Origin: JAIXUI01 sp943373175
Lineage (GTDB): Bacteria > Bacteroidota > Bacteroidia > UBA7662 > JAIXUI01
NCBI GenBank assembly: GCA_943373175.1
Contig: CALSBM010000003.1
Span: 20,450-84,449 of the forward strand
Direction of reading: 5' to 3'
Length of the DNA stretch: 64,000 nucleotides
This document shows positions 26,703-35,354 of this stretch, piece after piece. Within the stretch, counting starts at the first letter, position 1. Every line of letters begins with the position of its first letter. The position numbers and the translations under genes are program-made. The notes below the pieces were generated by a model. It was given only the letters and a program-made list of their open reading frames with translations. It ran no database searches and had not been told where the DNA came from.

Positions 26703-28568
26703 ATGGCTTCACAACCCACCCAACTCGATGAGGTAACCATCCGGTTTGCCGGCGATTCCGGCGACGGAATGCAGCTTACCGGAATGCAGTTTACCCAGAC
26801 GACTGCCCTCTTTGGTAACGACTTAAGCACGTTTCCAGACTATCCAGCCGAAATACGCGCACCTCAAGGCACCATTGCCGGGGTGTCGGGCTATCAAATT
26901 CATTTCGGAAGTAAGCCTATTCATAATCCCGGCGATGTTTGCGATGTCTTGGTAGTAATGAATGCCGCCGCGCTTCGTGCCAACCTTAAGCACCTTAAAC
27001 CCGCAGGAACCCTCATCGCCAATAAAGACGGCTTCGACAACAAAAACTTGCGCCTGGCCGGCCTCGACGACAGTCGCAATCCACTCACTGATGGAAGCAT
27101 CAGTAGTTACCAAGTCTTTGAAATCGACATCACCAAAATGACTCGGGAAGCCCTCAAAGAAAGCGGACTTGGCACTAAAGAGGTTGACCGAAGCAAGAAC
27201 ATGTTCGTCCTCGGACTGCTTTACTGGCTTTACAACCGTCCGTTGGAGAACACCATTCAGGAATTGAAGTCGAAGTTTGCCCGCAAGCCTGACATCGCCG
27301 AAGCCAACATTCGCGTGTTGAACGCCGGATGGGCATACGGTGAAACCGCAGAATTATTTCCTAATCGCTACCATATAGCACCAGCTAAACTCAAGCCTGG
27401 CCGCTACCGTGGCATCATGGGGAACCAGGCAACGGCAATTGGCTTAGTGGCTGCTTCTCAGAAGGCGAGGCTTCCGCTATTCCTTGGCAGCTATCCCATT
27501 ACCCCAGCTTCCGATATTCTGCATGAGCTTTCCAAATACAAGAATTTCGACGTTCGCACTTTTCAGGCTGAAGACGAAATTGCTGGTATCACTGCGGCTA
27601 TTGGTGCTGCTTACGGCGGCCATCTTGGTGTCACAACCTCTTCCGGCCCTGGTGTAGCCCTCAAAACCGAAGCATTGGGCCTCGCCTTTATGCTTGAACT
27701 CCCATTAATAGTCTGCAATATTCAACGTGGCGGCCCTTCCACCGGCCTTCCAACCAAAACCGAGCAAGCCGATTTATTGCAAGCACTGTACGGTCGTAAT
27801 GGCGAAACCCCCATTCCGGTTGTTGCACCTTGTACGCCTTCAGATTGCTTTACCATGGTTTTTGAAGCTGCTAGAATTGCTCTTGAGCACATGACTCCGG
27901 TCTTTTTCTTGAGCGATGCCTACCTCGCCAACGGCTCAGAGCCATGGCGTTTTCCTGCTCCAGAAGATTTGCCGGATATCAAGGTTCAGTTTGCTAAAGT
28001 AGAAGAAGATGGTAGCCGACATATGCCGTACAAACGTAACAACGATCTTGTGCGCCAATGGGCCATACCCGGAACTCCCGGTCTCGAACACCGTATCGGT
28101 GGCATTGAAAAGGAAGATGTAACCGGCAACATCAGTTACGACCCCCTCAACCACGAACTTATGGTGAAGACAAGGGCTGAAAAAGTCAGTAGAATAGCGC
28201 ACCATATTCCGCTTCAGCATATCGATCAAGGGCCGGAATCCGGAATGTTACTTCTCCTAAGCTGGGGTGGTACTTACGGCATCATCAAATCCGCCGTTGC
28301 CGACTTATTGGAAGAAGGGCTTCAAGTTGCGCACGTTCACTTACGCTACCTGAATCCATTTCCCCGAAACCTCGGCGAAATACTTGGCAATTATAAGCAG
28401 GTGCTAATTCCAGAACTCAACAACGGACAGCTCATTAAAGTAATTCGTGACCAGTATTTAATTCCGGCTAAAGGACTCAATAAAATCCAAGGCCAGCCCT
28501 TTACCACCTTTGAAATCAAAGACAAAGTGCGGGAATTGCTGAAAGAGCTGAATGCGGTAAGTATCTAA
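26703..28568 (+). CDS. korA: 2-oxoacid:ferredoxin oxidoreductase, alpha subunit (fused gamma-alpha, KorA type)
   Basis: Oxidatively decarboxylates a 2-oxoacid, probably 2-oxoglutarate, to acyl-CoA with reduction of ferredoxin. Residues 1-190 form the gamma domain (IRFAGDSGDGMQLTG, TFPDYPAEIRAPQGT, ANKDGFDNKNL); from about residue 225 the alpha domain begins (GNQATAIGLVAASQKA, YPITPASDILHEL, QAEDEIAGI, TSSGPGVALKTEALGLA, NIQRGGPSTGLPTKTEQAD, the last given in part). Length 621 fits the fused subunit. Its partner, the beta subunit, normally follows directly but here is separated by two unrelated genes (28595-30345). Confidence 0.92.
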   Translation: MASQPTQLDEVTIRFAGDSGDGMQLTGMQFTQTTALFGNDLSTFPDYPAEIRAPQGTIAGVSGYQIHFGSKPIHNPGDVCDVLVVMNAAALRANLKHLKPAGTLIANKDGFDNKNLRLAGLDDSRNPLTDGSISSYQVFEIDITKMTREALKESGLGTKEVDRSKNMFVLGLLYWLYNRPLENTIQELKSKFARKPDIAEANIRVLNAGWAYGETAELFPNRYHIAPAKLKPGRYRGIMGNQATAIGLVAASQKARLPLFLGSYPITPASDILHELSKYKNFDVRTFQAEDEIAGITAAIGAAYGGHLGVTTSSGPGVALKTEALGLAFMLELPLIVCNIQRGGPSTGLPTKTEQADLLQALYGRNGETPIPVVAPCTPSDCFTMVFEAARIALEHMTPVFFLSDAYLANGSEPWRFPAPEDLPDIKVQFAKVEEDGSRHMPYKRNNDLVRQWAIPGTPGLEHRIGGIEKEDVTGNISYDPLNHELMVKTRAEKVSRIAHHIPLQHIDQGPESGMLLLLSWGGTYGIIKSAVADLLEEGLQVAHVHLRYLNPFPRNLGEILGNYKQVLIPELNNGQLIKVIRDQYLIPAKGLNKIQGQPFTTFEIKDKVRELLKELNAVSI

Positions 28569-28594
28569 ATATTTTAGTTATCAAGACTTCCATC

Positions 28595-29680
28595 ATGGGC
28601 ATTTATTCCGTTAAAATTCAAAACTTTAAAAGCATTCGGGAAACCAATGAAATTCTGTTAAAGCCGATAAATGTCTTAATTGGAGCTAATGGTTCAGGGA
28701 AAAGTAATTTCATAAACTTTTTTAAGCTGTTGAATAAACTTTTCGAGCATCAAATACAGCTACATATCAATAGAAATGGGCGTGCCGAAAACTATCTCTA
28801 TTTTGGCATAAAAGGGTCGGAATTTCTTGCGGGAAAAATAGTTTTAGATAACGAATCGAGGAATGAGTACTCATTTAAAATGGTTCCTGATCAATCCGGA
28901 AGTTTGATTTTCTCTGAAGAATATAATGCAAATCAAACTCCTGATGGGGATTATAACCGCGTTTTAATTAGTTCCGGTGGTAACCTTGAAAGTAATCTAA
29001 CGAAAGATTCCAACCTTGAAAATCATCAGCTTATTACTCAATTTAATTCATTTAGAATTTTTCATTTTCACGATACAGGCTTTAATTCGAAAATAAAACA
29101 ACCTAGTGAAACCAATGATTATGCGGGGCTGCATGAAGATGGCTCAAATTTAGCTTCATTTCTTTTTCGATTGCAGGAAACTAATCCTCAGCATTTTAGA
29201 ATAATTACCAAGGTTATTCAATCTATTGCGCCATTTTTTCATGAATTCTATTTGGTTCCTGACGAGATTAATCCACAGCAAATTTTCTTGAGGTGGAAGG
29301 AAAGGGGTTCCGATAAACTATTTACCGCCCATAATCTTTCTGATGGCACTTTGCGGATGATTTGTTTGTCAACGCTGCTACTGCAACCCCAACTCCCAAG
29401 TACAATCATCATTGATGAGCCTGAATTAGGATTGCATCCCTTCGCAGTTCAAAAATTGGCGGCAATGATTAAAAGTGCCGCATGTAAATCACAGCTTATC
29501 ATTTCTACTCAATCCATCAACCTTGTTGACCAGTTTACTGCTGACGATATCATCATCGTTGAAAGAAGCGATAGCCAATCCATTTTCAATAGACTAAGCG
29601 AAGCATCTTTAACAAGTTGGAGAGAGGAATATGCTTTAGGTGAATTGTGGAGTAAAAACATTTTAGGAGGCACTTCATGA
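28595..29680 (+). CDS. AAA-family ATPase (AAA_21/OLD-like, ABC-type fold)
   Basis: A 361-residue SMC/ABC-type ATPase. N-terminal strand YSVKIQNFKSIRE; Walker A GANGSGKS at residues 30-37; an insert of poorly conserved sequence (about 60-230); signature-like LSDGT at 248-252; Walker B IIIDEPELGLHP at 271-282; and the switch region LIISTQSINLVD (301-312), where the usual His is Gln. Such ATPases pair with nucleases in OLD, PARIS and Gabija-type defence systems. Its stop overlaps the DUF4276 ATG by 4 nt. Composition is AT-richer than the flanking kor genes (one 60-base line counted by eye: 23 G+C here versus 34 in korA). A defence role is inference. Confidence 0.85.
   Translation: MGIYSVKIQNFKSIRETNEILLKPINVLIGANGSGKSNFINFFKLLNKLFEHQIQLHINRNGRAENYLYFGIKGSEFLAGKIVLDNESRNEYSFKMVPDQSGSLIFSEEYNANQTPDGDYNRVLISSGGNLESNLTKDSNLENHQLITQFNSFRIFHFHDTGFNSKIKQPSETNDYAGLHEDGSNLASFLFRLQETNPQHFRIITKVIQSIAPFFHEFYLVPDEINPQQIFLRWKERGSDKLFTAHNLSDGTLRMICLSTLLLQPQLPSTIIIDEPELGLHPFAVQKLAAMIKSAACKSQLIISTQSINLVDQFTADDIIIVERSDSQSIFNRLSEASLTSWREEYALGELWSKNILGGTS
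29665..29670 (+). promoter_or_regulatory. Canonical Shine-Dalgarno site of the DUF4276 gene
   Basis: AGGAGG lies 6 nt before the ATG at 29677, inside the last codons of the ATPase gene. A full Shine-Dalgarno core is unusual among the genes of this window. Confidence 0.6.
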
Positions 29681-30345
29681 GTAAGGTTTTAAACATCTTA
29701 GTAGAAGGAGCTACTGAAAGAGAGTTCGTTTTTAATGTTTTCTATCCTTATTTGTTGGGTCAAGGTATCAGTAACATTAGAACTATTACCATAGAAACTA
29801 GCCCTGGCTACAAAGGCGGCGATGTTCGTTATGTGGCAAGATATAAACCTTATATCCAAAAAATATTAAATGGAAAGGAAGATTTGATCGTCACTTCTTT
29901 TATCGATTTCTACCGATTGAGAAATGATTTTCCGAACTACGATAGAATGAAAACACTTCGTACAGCGGAAGAGAAAGTCAGTTTAGTTGAGCAGGGTTGT
30001 TTTGAAGATATTCAAGACGCTAGATTTATTCCCTATATTCAGCTTCATGAGTTTGAAGGATTGTTGTTTTCATCACCAAATGGATTCAATGAATTATTTC
30101 CCGATTTACCTACACCAAATCGGATGGAATTGTTAGCAACCATCGAACAATTTCCCAACCCTGAAATGATTAACGACCGTCCGGAATTTGCTCCTTCTAA
30201 GCGCTTGGAAAAATTAATTCCTAATTACCAGAAGCCATTGTATGGAAATATGATTGCTTTAGAAAATGGCATTTCATCTATTATTGAAAAGTGTCCACGG
30301 TTTAACAACTGGATTCAAACATTAATCATGAGAATGAAAGCATGA
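29677..30345 (+). CDS. DUF4276-family protein (TOPRIM-like partner of the ATPase)
   Basis: A 222-residue protein of the DUF4276 family. Features: N-terminal NILVEGATEREFV with Glu10 (the acidic residue after the first strand in TOPRIM folds), SFIDFYRLRNDFP with Asp77, and the diagnostic QLHEFEGLLF at 122-131. Family members are proposed to be TOPRIM-related nucleases or effectors and are often encoded next to AAA_21 ATPases. It overlaps the ATPase gene (ATGA) and has its own strong ribosome binding site, so the two are co-produced. It ends 64 bases before korB. Nuclease activity is inference from fold and context. Confidence 0.8.
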   Translation: MSKVLNILVEGATEREFVFNVFYPYLLGQGISNIRTITIETSPGYKGGDVRYVARYKPYIQKILNGKEDLIVTSFIDFYRLRNDFPNYDRMKTLRTAEEKVSLVEQGCFEDIQDARFIPYIQLHEFEGLLFSSPNGFNELFPDLPTPNRMELLATIEQFPNPEMINDRPEFAPSKRLEKLIPNYQKPLYGNMIALENGISSIIEKCPRFNNWIQTLIMRMKA

Positions 30346-30409
30346 AAACAAAAAACTACCTCTGTTTAATATAGTACATCTGTCCTCTGTCCAACATGCA
30401 TAAAAGCCC

Positions 30410-31492
30410 ATGACTACCAAAATTCAAGAGATACTCACCGATAAGCCAGAAGGTTTACACGTGTTCACCGCCAAGGATTTTTCTTCCGATCAGGAAGTGC
30501 GTTGGTGTCCCGGCTGCGGCGATTATTCTATTCTTAAACAAGTGCAAACGGTGATGCCGCAATTGGGTCATCGTAAGGAAGATATCGTGTTTGTTTCCGG
30601 AATCGGGTGTTCTTCCCGCTTTCCATATTACATGGATACTTACGGCATGCACTCCATACACGGGCGTGCTACCGCAGTGGCTACTGGACTTAAGTTAGCT
30701 CGCCCTGACTTAAGCGTTTGGGTAATTACCGGCGACGGCGACGGCCTCTCCATAGGAGCAGCGCATACCGTGCACATGCTCAGGCGAAACCCGGACTTGA
30801 ACGTGTTGCTCTTCAACAACCAGATATACGGACTCACCAAAGGTCAGTTCTCGCCAACGTCGGAATTGGGTAAGATAACCAAGAGTACCCCCTACGGTTC
30901 TACCGATCAGCCATTCAACCCATTAGCGCTGGCACTTGGAGCAAATGCTTCCTTTGTTGCCCGCTCACTCGATCGAGATCCTAAGCATTTGCAGGAAATG
31001 CTCCTCCGTGCAGACCGCCACCGTGGAACTTCCTTCCTGGAGATTTACCAGAACTGCAACGTATTCAACGACGGGGCCTTCTTCGCCTTTACGGAGAAAG
31101 AAACCAAAGCTGATACAGTGCTCTTCCTGAAACACGGCGAGCCTTTGATCTTCGGAAAAAACCAAGATAAAGGCATTCGGTTGGACGGGTTGAAGCCTGA
31201 AGTGGTGCACTTAGGTGCTGAATGGTCGGCAACGGACTTGCTGGTACATGACGAGCAAGACTATTTGAAGGCTACACTGCTAAGCCGCTTTTTCGACATG
31301 CCGGAAATTGCGCATACTGAAAATGGGGTAGAAGTCTCCGGATTTCCTCGTCCGGTTGGGGTGTTATTCGAGCAGGAACGTCCTGTTTATGAAACCTTAG
31401 TGAATCAGCAAATAACCGAAGCTATAGTGCAACGCGGCGAAGGCGATCTGGCCTCCCTAATTGCTGGTAAAGACGTTTGGGAAGTGGCTTAG
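30410..31492 (+). CDS. korB: 2-oxoacid:ferredoxin oxidoreductase, beta subunit (KorB type)
   Basis: Thiamine-diphosphate-binding subunit that partners KorA. Cluster/TPP region VRWCPGCGDYSIL near residue 30; GIGCSSRFPYYMDTYGMHSI with conserved Cys and HGRATAVATG; the TPP-Mg motif GDGDGLSIGAAH through FNNQIYGLTKGQ; then QPFNPLALALGA. There is no separate ferredoxin-like delta domain. Length 360 is usual for Bacteroidota. It should be in one operon with korA but lies 1.84 kb downstream because of the inserted gene pair. Confidence 0.94.
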   Translation: MTTKIQEILTDKPEGLHVFTAKDFSSDQEVRWCPGCGDYSILKQVQTVMPQLGHRKEDIVFVSGIGCSSRFPYYMDTYGMHSIHGRATAVATGLKLARPDLSVWVITGDGDGLSIGAAHTVHMLRRNPDLNVLLFNNQIYGLTKGQFSPTSELGKITKSTPYGSTDQPFNPLALALGANASFVARSLDRDPKHLQEMLLRADRHRGTSFLEIYQNCNVFNDGAFFAFTEKETKADTVLFLKHGEPLIFGKNQDKGIRLDGLKPEVVHLGAEWSATDLLVHDEQDYLKATLLSRFFDMPEIAHTENGVEVSGFPRPVGVLFEQERPVYETLVNQQITEAIVQRGEGDLASLIAGKDVWEVA

Positions 31493-31510
31493 GGCTTGCT
31501 TTTACTAGCA

Positions 31511-31681
31511 GATTGGTACGAACGCCTCGCCTGAGGGATGGAAGGGGCGCCGAAGGCGGTGCGGTTTTCAGGCCGTGGCGCTATAGAACGAAGAGTTTAA
31601 TGGTATTCCGGCCTGAAACCGTACGGAACCCCCGGACAGCCCGACCCTGCGGCAGCCGTCAGGCTGATGCAGGGGCAGGCC
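31511..31681. repeat. Nested palindromic (REP-like) intergenic element
   Basis: A G+C-rich non-coding block built from four hairpins in a row: CCTC/GAGG (31525-31536), CGCC-GAA-GGCG (31548-31558), a long-range stem CGGTTTTCAGGCC (31562-31574) with GGCCTGAAACCG (31610-31621), and CCCTGC..CAGCC-GTCA-GGCTG..GCAGGG (31645-31674). It fills the korB-nadB gap almost entirely. I see no second copy in the window, so calling it a dispersed repeat is inference from its form; it resembles palindromic intergenic repeats I associate with other Bacteroidota. Confidence 0.6.
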
Positions 31682-31697
31682 ATAATAATAAAAATAG

Positions 31698-33290
31698 ATG
31701 CGACACCACTTCGATTTCATTATAGTAGGTTCCGGAATTGCCGGACTCAGCCTCGGACTTAAGCTTGCTGACCGTGGTTCGGTTTGCATTATCACTAAGG
31801 CCAATGAGGACGAGTCGAATACGAAGTATGCTCAGGGTGGCGTGGCGGTAGTCTCGCGCATGGAGGCAGATTCGTTTGCTCAGCACATCGCAGATACCGA
31901 AGAAGCCGGTGATGGCGCCTGCCTAACGGAAGTGGTAAAGGTGGTGGTGACGGAAGGGCCTGATGCAGTGCGGGAAATCATTGATTGGGGTGCGCGGTTC
32001 GATAAAACTCCCGATGGTGAATGGGATTTGGCTCGCGAAGGTGGGCACTCTGCCCACCGGGTGATGCACCACAAGGACATTACCGGATTCGAGATTGAGC
32101 GTGCACTGCTGAGCCATGTGTATTTGTCGGAGAACATCACCTTGTGGTCGCATAAATTCGCTATCGACCTTATTACGCAGCATCACCTCGGCATAGAAGT
32201 GAATAAACGCAGCACTGAGGTTGACTGTTACGGCGTATATGTGCTGGACACGGCCAACCAAGTGGTGGACACCATACTGGGCAGAATTACAATTCTCGCT
32301 ACTGGCGGCGCCGGACAAGTTTATGCCTCGACCACCAATCCGCTAATTGCTACTGGCGATGGTGTGGCGATGGCGTACCGGGCAAAGGCTAAGGTGGAGA
32401 ATATGGAGTTTATCCAATTTCACCCTACTGCCTTGTATTACCCGGGATCGTTTCCCAGTTTCCTGATTTCGGAGGCTGTACGCGGGTATGGTGGGGTGCT
32501 GAAGAACCGGAAAGGCGAGGAGTTTATGCACAAGTACGATAAGCGGAAGTCGCTTGCGCCACGTGATATTGTTGCTCGTGCAATAGACAGTGAGATGAAG
32601 TTGTTAGGCGATGAGCATGTGTGGTTAGACTGCCGTTCTATTGAAGGAGACTTTATGCGCTCACATTTCCCCAACATCTACCAAAAGTGCCTGAGTGTAG
32701 GTATTGATATGCAGCAAGCCCTGGTGCCAGTAGTGCCAGCTCAGCACTATATGGTTGGAGGAATCAAGGTGGATTTGTGGGGTCGAAGTTCTATTCGGTA
32801 CCTGTATACTTGTGGGGAGTGCGCCAGTACCGGCCTGCACGGGGCGAATCGACTGGCGTCGAACAGTTTGTTGGAAGCGTTGGTGTTTGCTAACCGTATT
32901 GCTACCGACATTGGCGACAACTTCAGGAGTATTGACTATTGCGACGCAGTCCCGGATTGGGATGCTGCGGGTACGACCGCACCGCCGGAGTTGGTACTAA
33001 TTAGTCAGAACCGGCGAGAAGTTCAAGCCATCATGAGCGGGTATGTTGGCATAGTACGCACCAATACACGATTAGCGCGGGCCTTGGAGCGGCTGCTGTT
33101 AATTTACCGCGAAACGGAGAAGATGTACAAAACCACAACACTCTCAGTTCCGCTATTGGAACTCCGGAATTTGTTGTGTGTAGCCTATACAATTGTAAAG
33201 TCGGCGCGGCTCCGGGAAGAATGTCGCGGGTTGCATTTCAATACCGATTTTCCCGATCGAGCAGAAGAATACCTGCCGACAGTGATTTAA
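31698..33290 (+). CDS. nadB: L-aspartate oxidase NadB
   Basis: FAD enzyme that oxidises L-aspartate to iminoaspartate, the first step of de novo NAD synthesis with NadA. FAD motif FIIVGSGIAGLSLGLKLA near residues 6-23, TKYAQGGVAVV, the substrate-binding REGGHSAHRVMHHKD, QFHPTALYYPG and the C-terminal GLHGANRLASNSLLEALVF are all characteristic of NadB (versus fumarate reductase). Length 530 is normal. The gene is not next to nadA or nadC in this window. Confidence 0.95.
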   Translation: MRHHFDFIIVGSGIAGLSLGLKLADRGSVCIITKANEDESNTKYAQGGVAVVSRMEADSFAQHIADTEEAGDGACLTEVVKVVVTEGPDAVREIIDWGARFDKTPDGEWDLAREGGHSAHRVMHHKDITGFEIERALLSHVYLSENITLWSHKFAIDLITQHHLGIEVNKRSTEVDCYGVYVLDTANQVVDTILGRITILATGGAGQVYASTTNPLIATGDGVAMAYRAKAKVENMEFIQFHPTALYYPGSFPSFLISEAVRGYGGVLKNRKGEEFMHKYDKRKSLAPRDIVARAIDSEMKLLGDEHVWLDCRSIEGDFMRSHFPNIYQKCLSVGIDMQQALVPVVPAQHYMVGGIKVDLWGRSSIRYLYTCGECASTGLHGANRLASNSLLEALVFANRIATDIGDNFRSIDYCDAVPDWDAAGTTAPPELVLISQNRREVQAIMSGYVGIVRTNTRLARALERLLLIYRETEKMYKTTTLSVPLLELRNLLCVAYTIVKSARLREECRGLHFNTDFPDRAEEYLPTVI

Positions 33291-33365
33291 GCATTAGCCC
33301 CTTTTTAAAATTCTGAGAAGGGAAATCCCGAGCAATTTTGAGGAGAAACATACTTTTAGAAGATC

Positions 33366-33578
33366 TTACATTGAGCCGTGCAAAGAGTCGGTTCGGTATT
33401 CAGCGGGGACAACCGTGTCAGAAATAGGAGAAGAATTACCGGCTGTGTCGGTGCCGGTTTCCCGTTGAGGTTGTTTGTTTAAGCCTTTATCCAGGGTAGT
33501 GTTGTGCATTGCGAAGCGCAAAAGCAGGAATACAACCAGAAATAAAAGTGCCCAAAGCCCGATGTTTCTCCAACGCAT
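33366..33578 (-). CDS. Small single-pass membrane protein, function unknown
   Basis: A 70-residue product: a basic start MRWRN, one hydrophobic helix (about 7-23, IGLWALLFLVVFLLLRF) and a polar Thr/Ser/Asp-rich tail. I do not recognise the family. Support for a real gene: a CAACTTTG box (33583-33590) lies 4 nt before the ATG and a terminator lies directly upstream, isolating it from the protease gene. Short length keeps confidence moderate. Confidence 0.55.
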   Translation of the reverse strand: MRWRNIGLWALLFLVVFLLLRFAMHNTTLDKGLNKQPQRETGTDTAGNSSPISDTVVPAEYRTDSLHGSM

Positions 33579-33592
33579 GATACAAAGTTGCT

Positions 33593-33630
33593 AAAAAACA
33601 AAAGCCTCCAATTTGGAGGCTTTTGTTTTT
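33593..33630. terminator. Bidirectional rho-independent terminator
   Basis: Nearly perfect inverted repeat AACAAAAGCCTCCA / TGGAGGCTTTTGTT with a short AATT-type centre, A-run on one side and T-run on the other. It ends the minus-strand protease gene (stop at 33648) and separates it from the small membrane-protein gene. Confidence 0.8.
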
Positions 33631-33647
33631 CGTGATGGGCGTTTTCT

Positions 33648-34322
33648 TTAATCGCGTCGCCCGAGGAAGATCATGACATAGTACAGCAAAGTAGCGAGAG
33701 AAGAAATGGCAGACATTACATAAGTAGAGGCTGCCCAGCGCAATGCAGTTGCGGCCATTTGTTGCTGCTCGCCACCACCAGTGATATTGGTGCGTTTCAA
33801 CCACACTAAAGCTCTTCGTGATGCGTCGAACTCAACGGGTAGGGTGACAAAGGAAAAAAGGGTAGTCATCGCGAAAAGGATGATGCCGATTAGCAGCAAT
33901 TGTGGGAAAATATTCAGCGTTAGAATCCCTCCAATGAGGATAAAAGGCAAATAGCGGCTGGTTGCAGAAACTGCGGGCACCAGACGCGAACGAAGCATGA
34001 GCCAGTTGTAGGCTGTAGCGTGTTGTACTGCATGACCCACTTCGTGAGAAGCTACCGCCGCCGCCGCTACGGAACGTCCATAAAACACATCGTGGCTGAG
34101 GTTCACGGTTTTCTCCAGCGGGTTATAATGGTCTGTGAGCTGGCCTTCAGTGGAGATGATGCGAACGTCGCGGATGTTGTGATCCTGGAGCATGCGTTCA
34201 GCAACTTCAGACCCGGAAAGTCCACTGAAGAGTGGTTCTTCCGAGAATCTTCGAAAGCGAGACTTGAACATCCAGCCAACGAGCATGCTGCCCAGCATGA
34301 TGAAAATAATCAGTAAGTACAT
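33648..34322 (-). CDS. Neutral zinc metallopeptidase, YugP family
   Basis: A 224-residue membrane-bound peptidase of unknown substrate. An N-terminal helix (1-18), then the catalytic motif SHEVGHAVQHA with His93, Glu94, His97; NPLEKTVNLSHDVFYGRSVAAAAVA precedes it (given in part). Two further hydrophobic segments (about 125-160) and a C-terminal helix follow. The third zinc ligand probably lies in VEFDASRRAL (Glu/Asp). Length and topology match YugP-type proteins. It lies 63 bases downstream of the MoxR gene and ends at a strong terminator. Confidence 0.88.
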   Translation of the reverse strand: MYLLIIFIMLGSMLVGWMFKSRFRRFSEEPLFSGLSGSEVAERMLQDHNIRDVRIISTEGQLTDHYNPLEKTVNLSHDVFYGRSVAAAAVASHEVGHAVQHATAYNWLMLRSRLVPAVSATSRYLPFILIGGILTLNIFPQLLLIGIILFAMTTLFSFVTLPVEFDASRRALVWLKRTNITGGGEQQQMAATALRWAASTYVMSAISSLATLLYYVMIFLGRRD

Positions 34323-34385
34323 TCTTTTAGATTTTACTATTGAATAACAAGGGAAGTACCAAAGGGTTTATTATGCCAATTTGTC

Positions 34386-35351
34386 TTAGAGTAGTTGTCG
34401 GATAATATCGTCGGGACTAAGACCGGCAGACTCTGCTTTGTAAGTGAGCATAATTCGGTGACGCAGAATGGGTAATGCTACGGCTTTTACATCCTCAATG
34501 TCGGGCGAAAGCTTGCCGAATAACAGCGCGTGGCATTTCGCTCCGATAATCAGGTATTGAGAAGCGCGAGGGCCTGCACCCCAAGTCAGATAGTCCTGAG
34601 CTATTGGCGAAGCTCCCGGTTTGCCTCTACGTGTTTTATGGGTAAGTTGAACAGCATATTCTAGCACATTATCGGCTACGGGCACTTTCCGGACTAATTG
34701 CTGATATGCCAAAATGTCAGAAGCTTCAAGAACAACTTCCGGAGAAGCGTGCAAGTTGCCTGTAGTGGCTTTTACCACCTTCAATTCATCTTCAAAACTA
34801 GGATAATCGAGCCGGATATTGAACATGAACCGGTCGAGCTGCGCTTCTGGAAGTGGATAAGTACCTTCCTGCTCAATGGGGTTTTGAGTTGCGAGAACAA
34901 AAAATGGCGAAGGAAGTGAATACATCTTCCCCGCAACGGTAATGTGGCGCTCCTGCATAGCTTCCAGCAGTGCTGCTTGCGTTTTTGGAGGAGTACGATT
35001 GATTTCGTCAGCCAAAATGAGGTTCGAAAAAAGAGGCCCCTGAATAAAACGGAAAGTCTTGCTTTCGTCCAAAATCTCCGATCCGGTAATATCAGAGGGC
35101 ATTAGGTCGGGAGTAAACTGAATTCTGTTGAAGCTGAGGTTGAGGGCTTTCGCTATAGTTTGTACTAAGAGTGTTTTAGCAAGCCCCGGAACACCTACCA
35201 ACAGGCAGTGGCCGTTGCTGAAAATCGAAATCAGCACTTGCCGTACAATTTCATCCTGGCCGATAATCACTTTGCCTATTTCAGCCATTAGTCGGTCATG
35301 GTCCCGGCGCAACTGTTCAGCCAGCCGCAAGTCTTGTTCAGTTGTGTGCAT
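34386..35351 (-). CDS. MoxR-family AAA+ ATPase
   Basis: A 321-residue AAA+ ATPase of the MoxR/RavA branch, a chaperone-like activity often linked to VWA proteins or assembly of metal enzymes. Walker A GVPGLAKT at 53-60, Walker B LILADEINRTPPKTQAALLEAM (given in part), sensor 1 FVLATQNPIEQEGTYPLPEAQLDRFM (given in part), and the C-terminal GPRASQYLI sensor-2 region. Unusually, no VWA or DUF58 gene is next to it; it follows the SurA-like gene by 3 bases and precedes the YugP-type protease, so it may serve envelope protein quality control. Confidence 0.92.
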   Translation of the reverse strand: MHTTEQDLRLAEQLRRDHDRLMAEIGKVIIGQDEIVRQVLISIFSNGHCLLVGVPGLAKTLLVQTIAKALNLSFNRIQFTPDLMPSDITGSEILDESKTFRFIQGPLFSNLILADEINRTPPKTQAALLEAMQERHITVAGKMYSLPSPFFVLATQNPIEQEGTYPLPEAQLDRFMFNIRLDYPSFEDELKVVKATTGNLHASPEVVLEASDILAYQQLVRKVPVADNVLEYAVQLTHKTRRGKPGASPIAQDYLTWGAGPRASQYLIIGAKCHALLFGKLSPDIEDVKAVALPILRHRIMLTYKAESAGLSPDDIIRQLL

Positions 35352-35354
35352 ATA

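Noticed and set aside
31477..31725. 82-codon frame across the korB-nadB gap
   Set aside because: It lies in the palindromic element, lacks domain similarity and consists of the Arg/Pro/Gly-rich residues expected of G+C-rich non-coding sequence.
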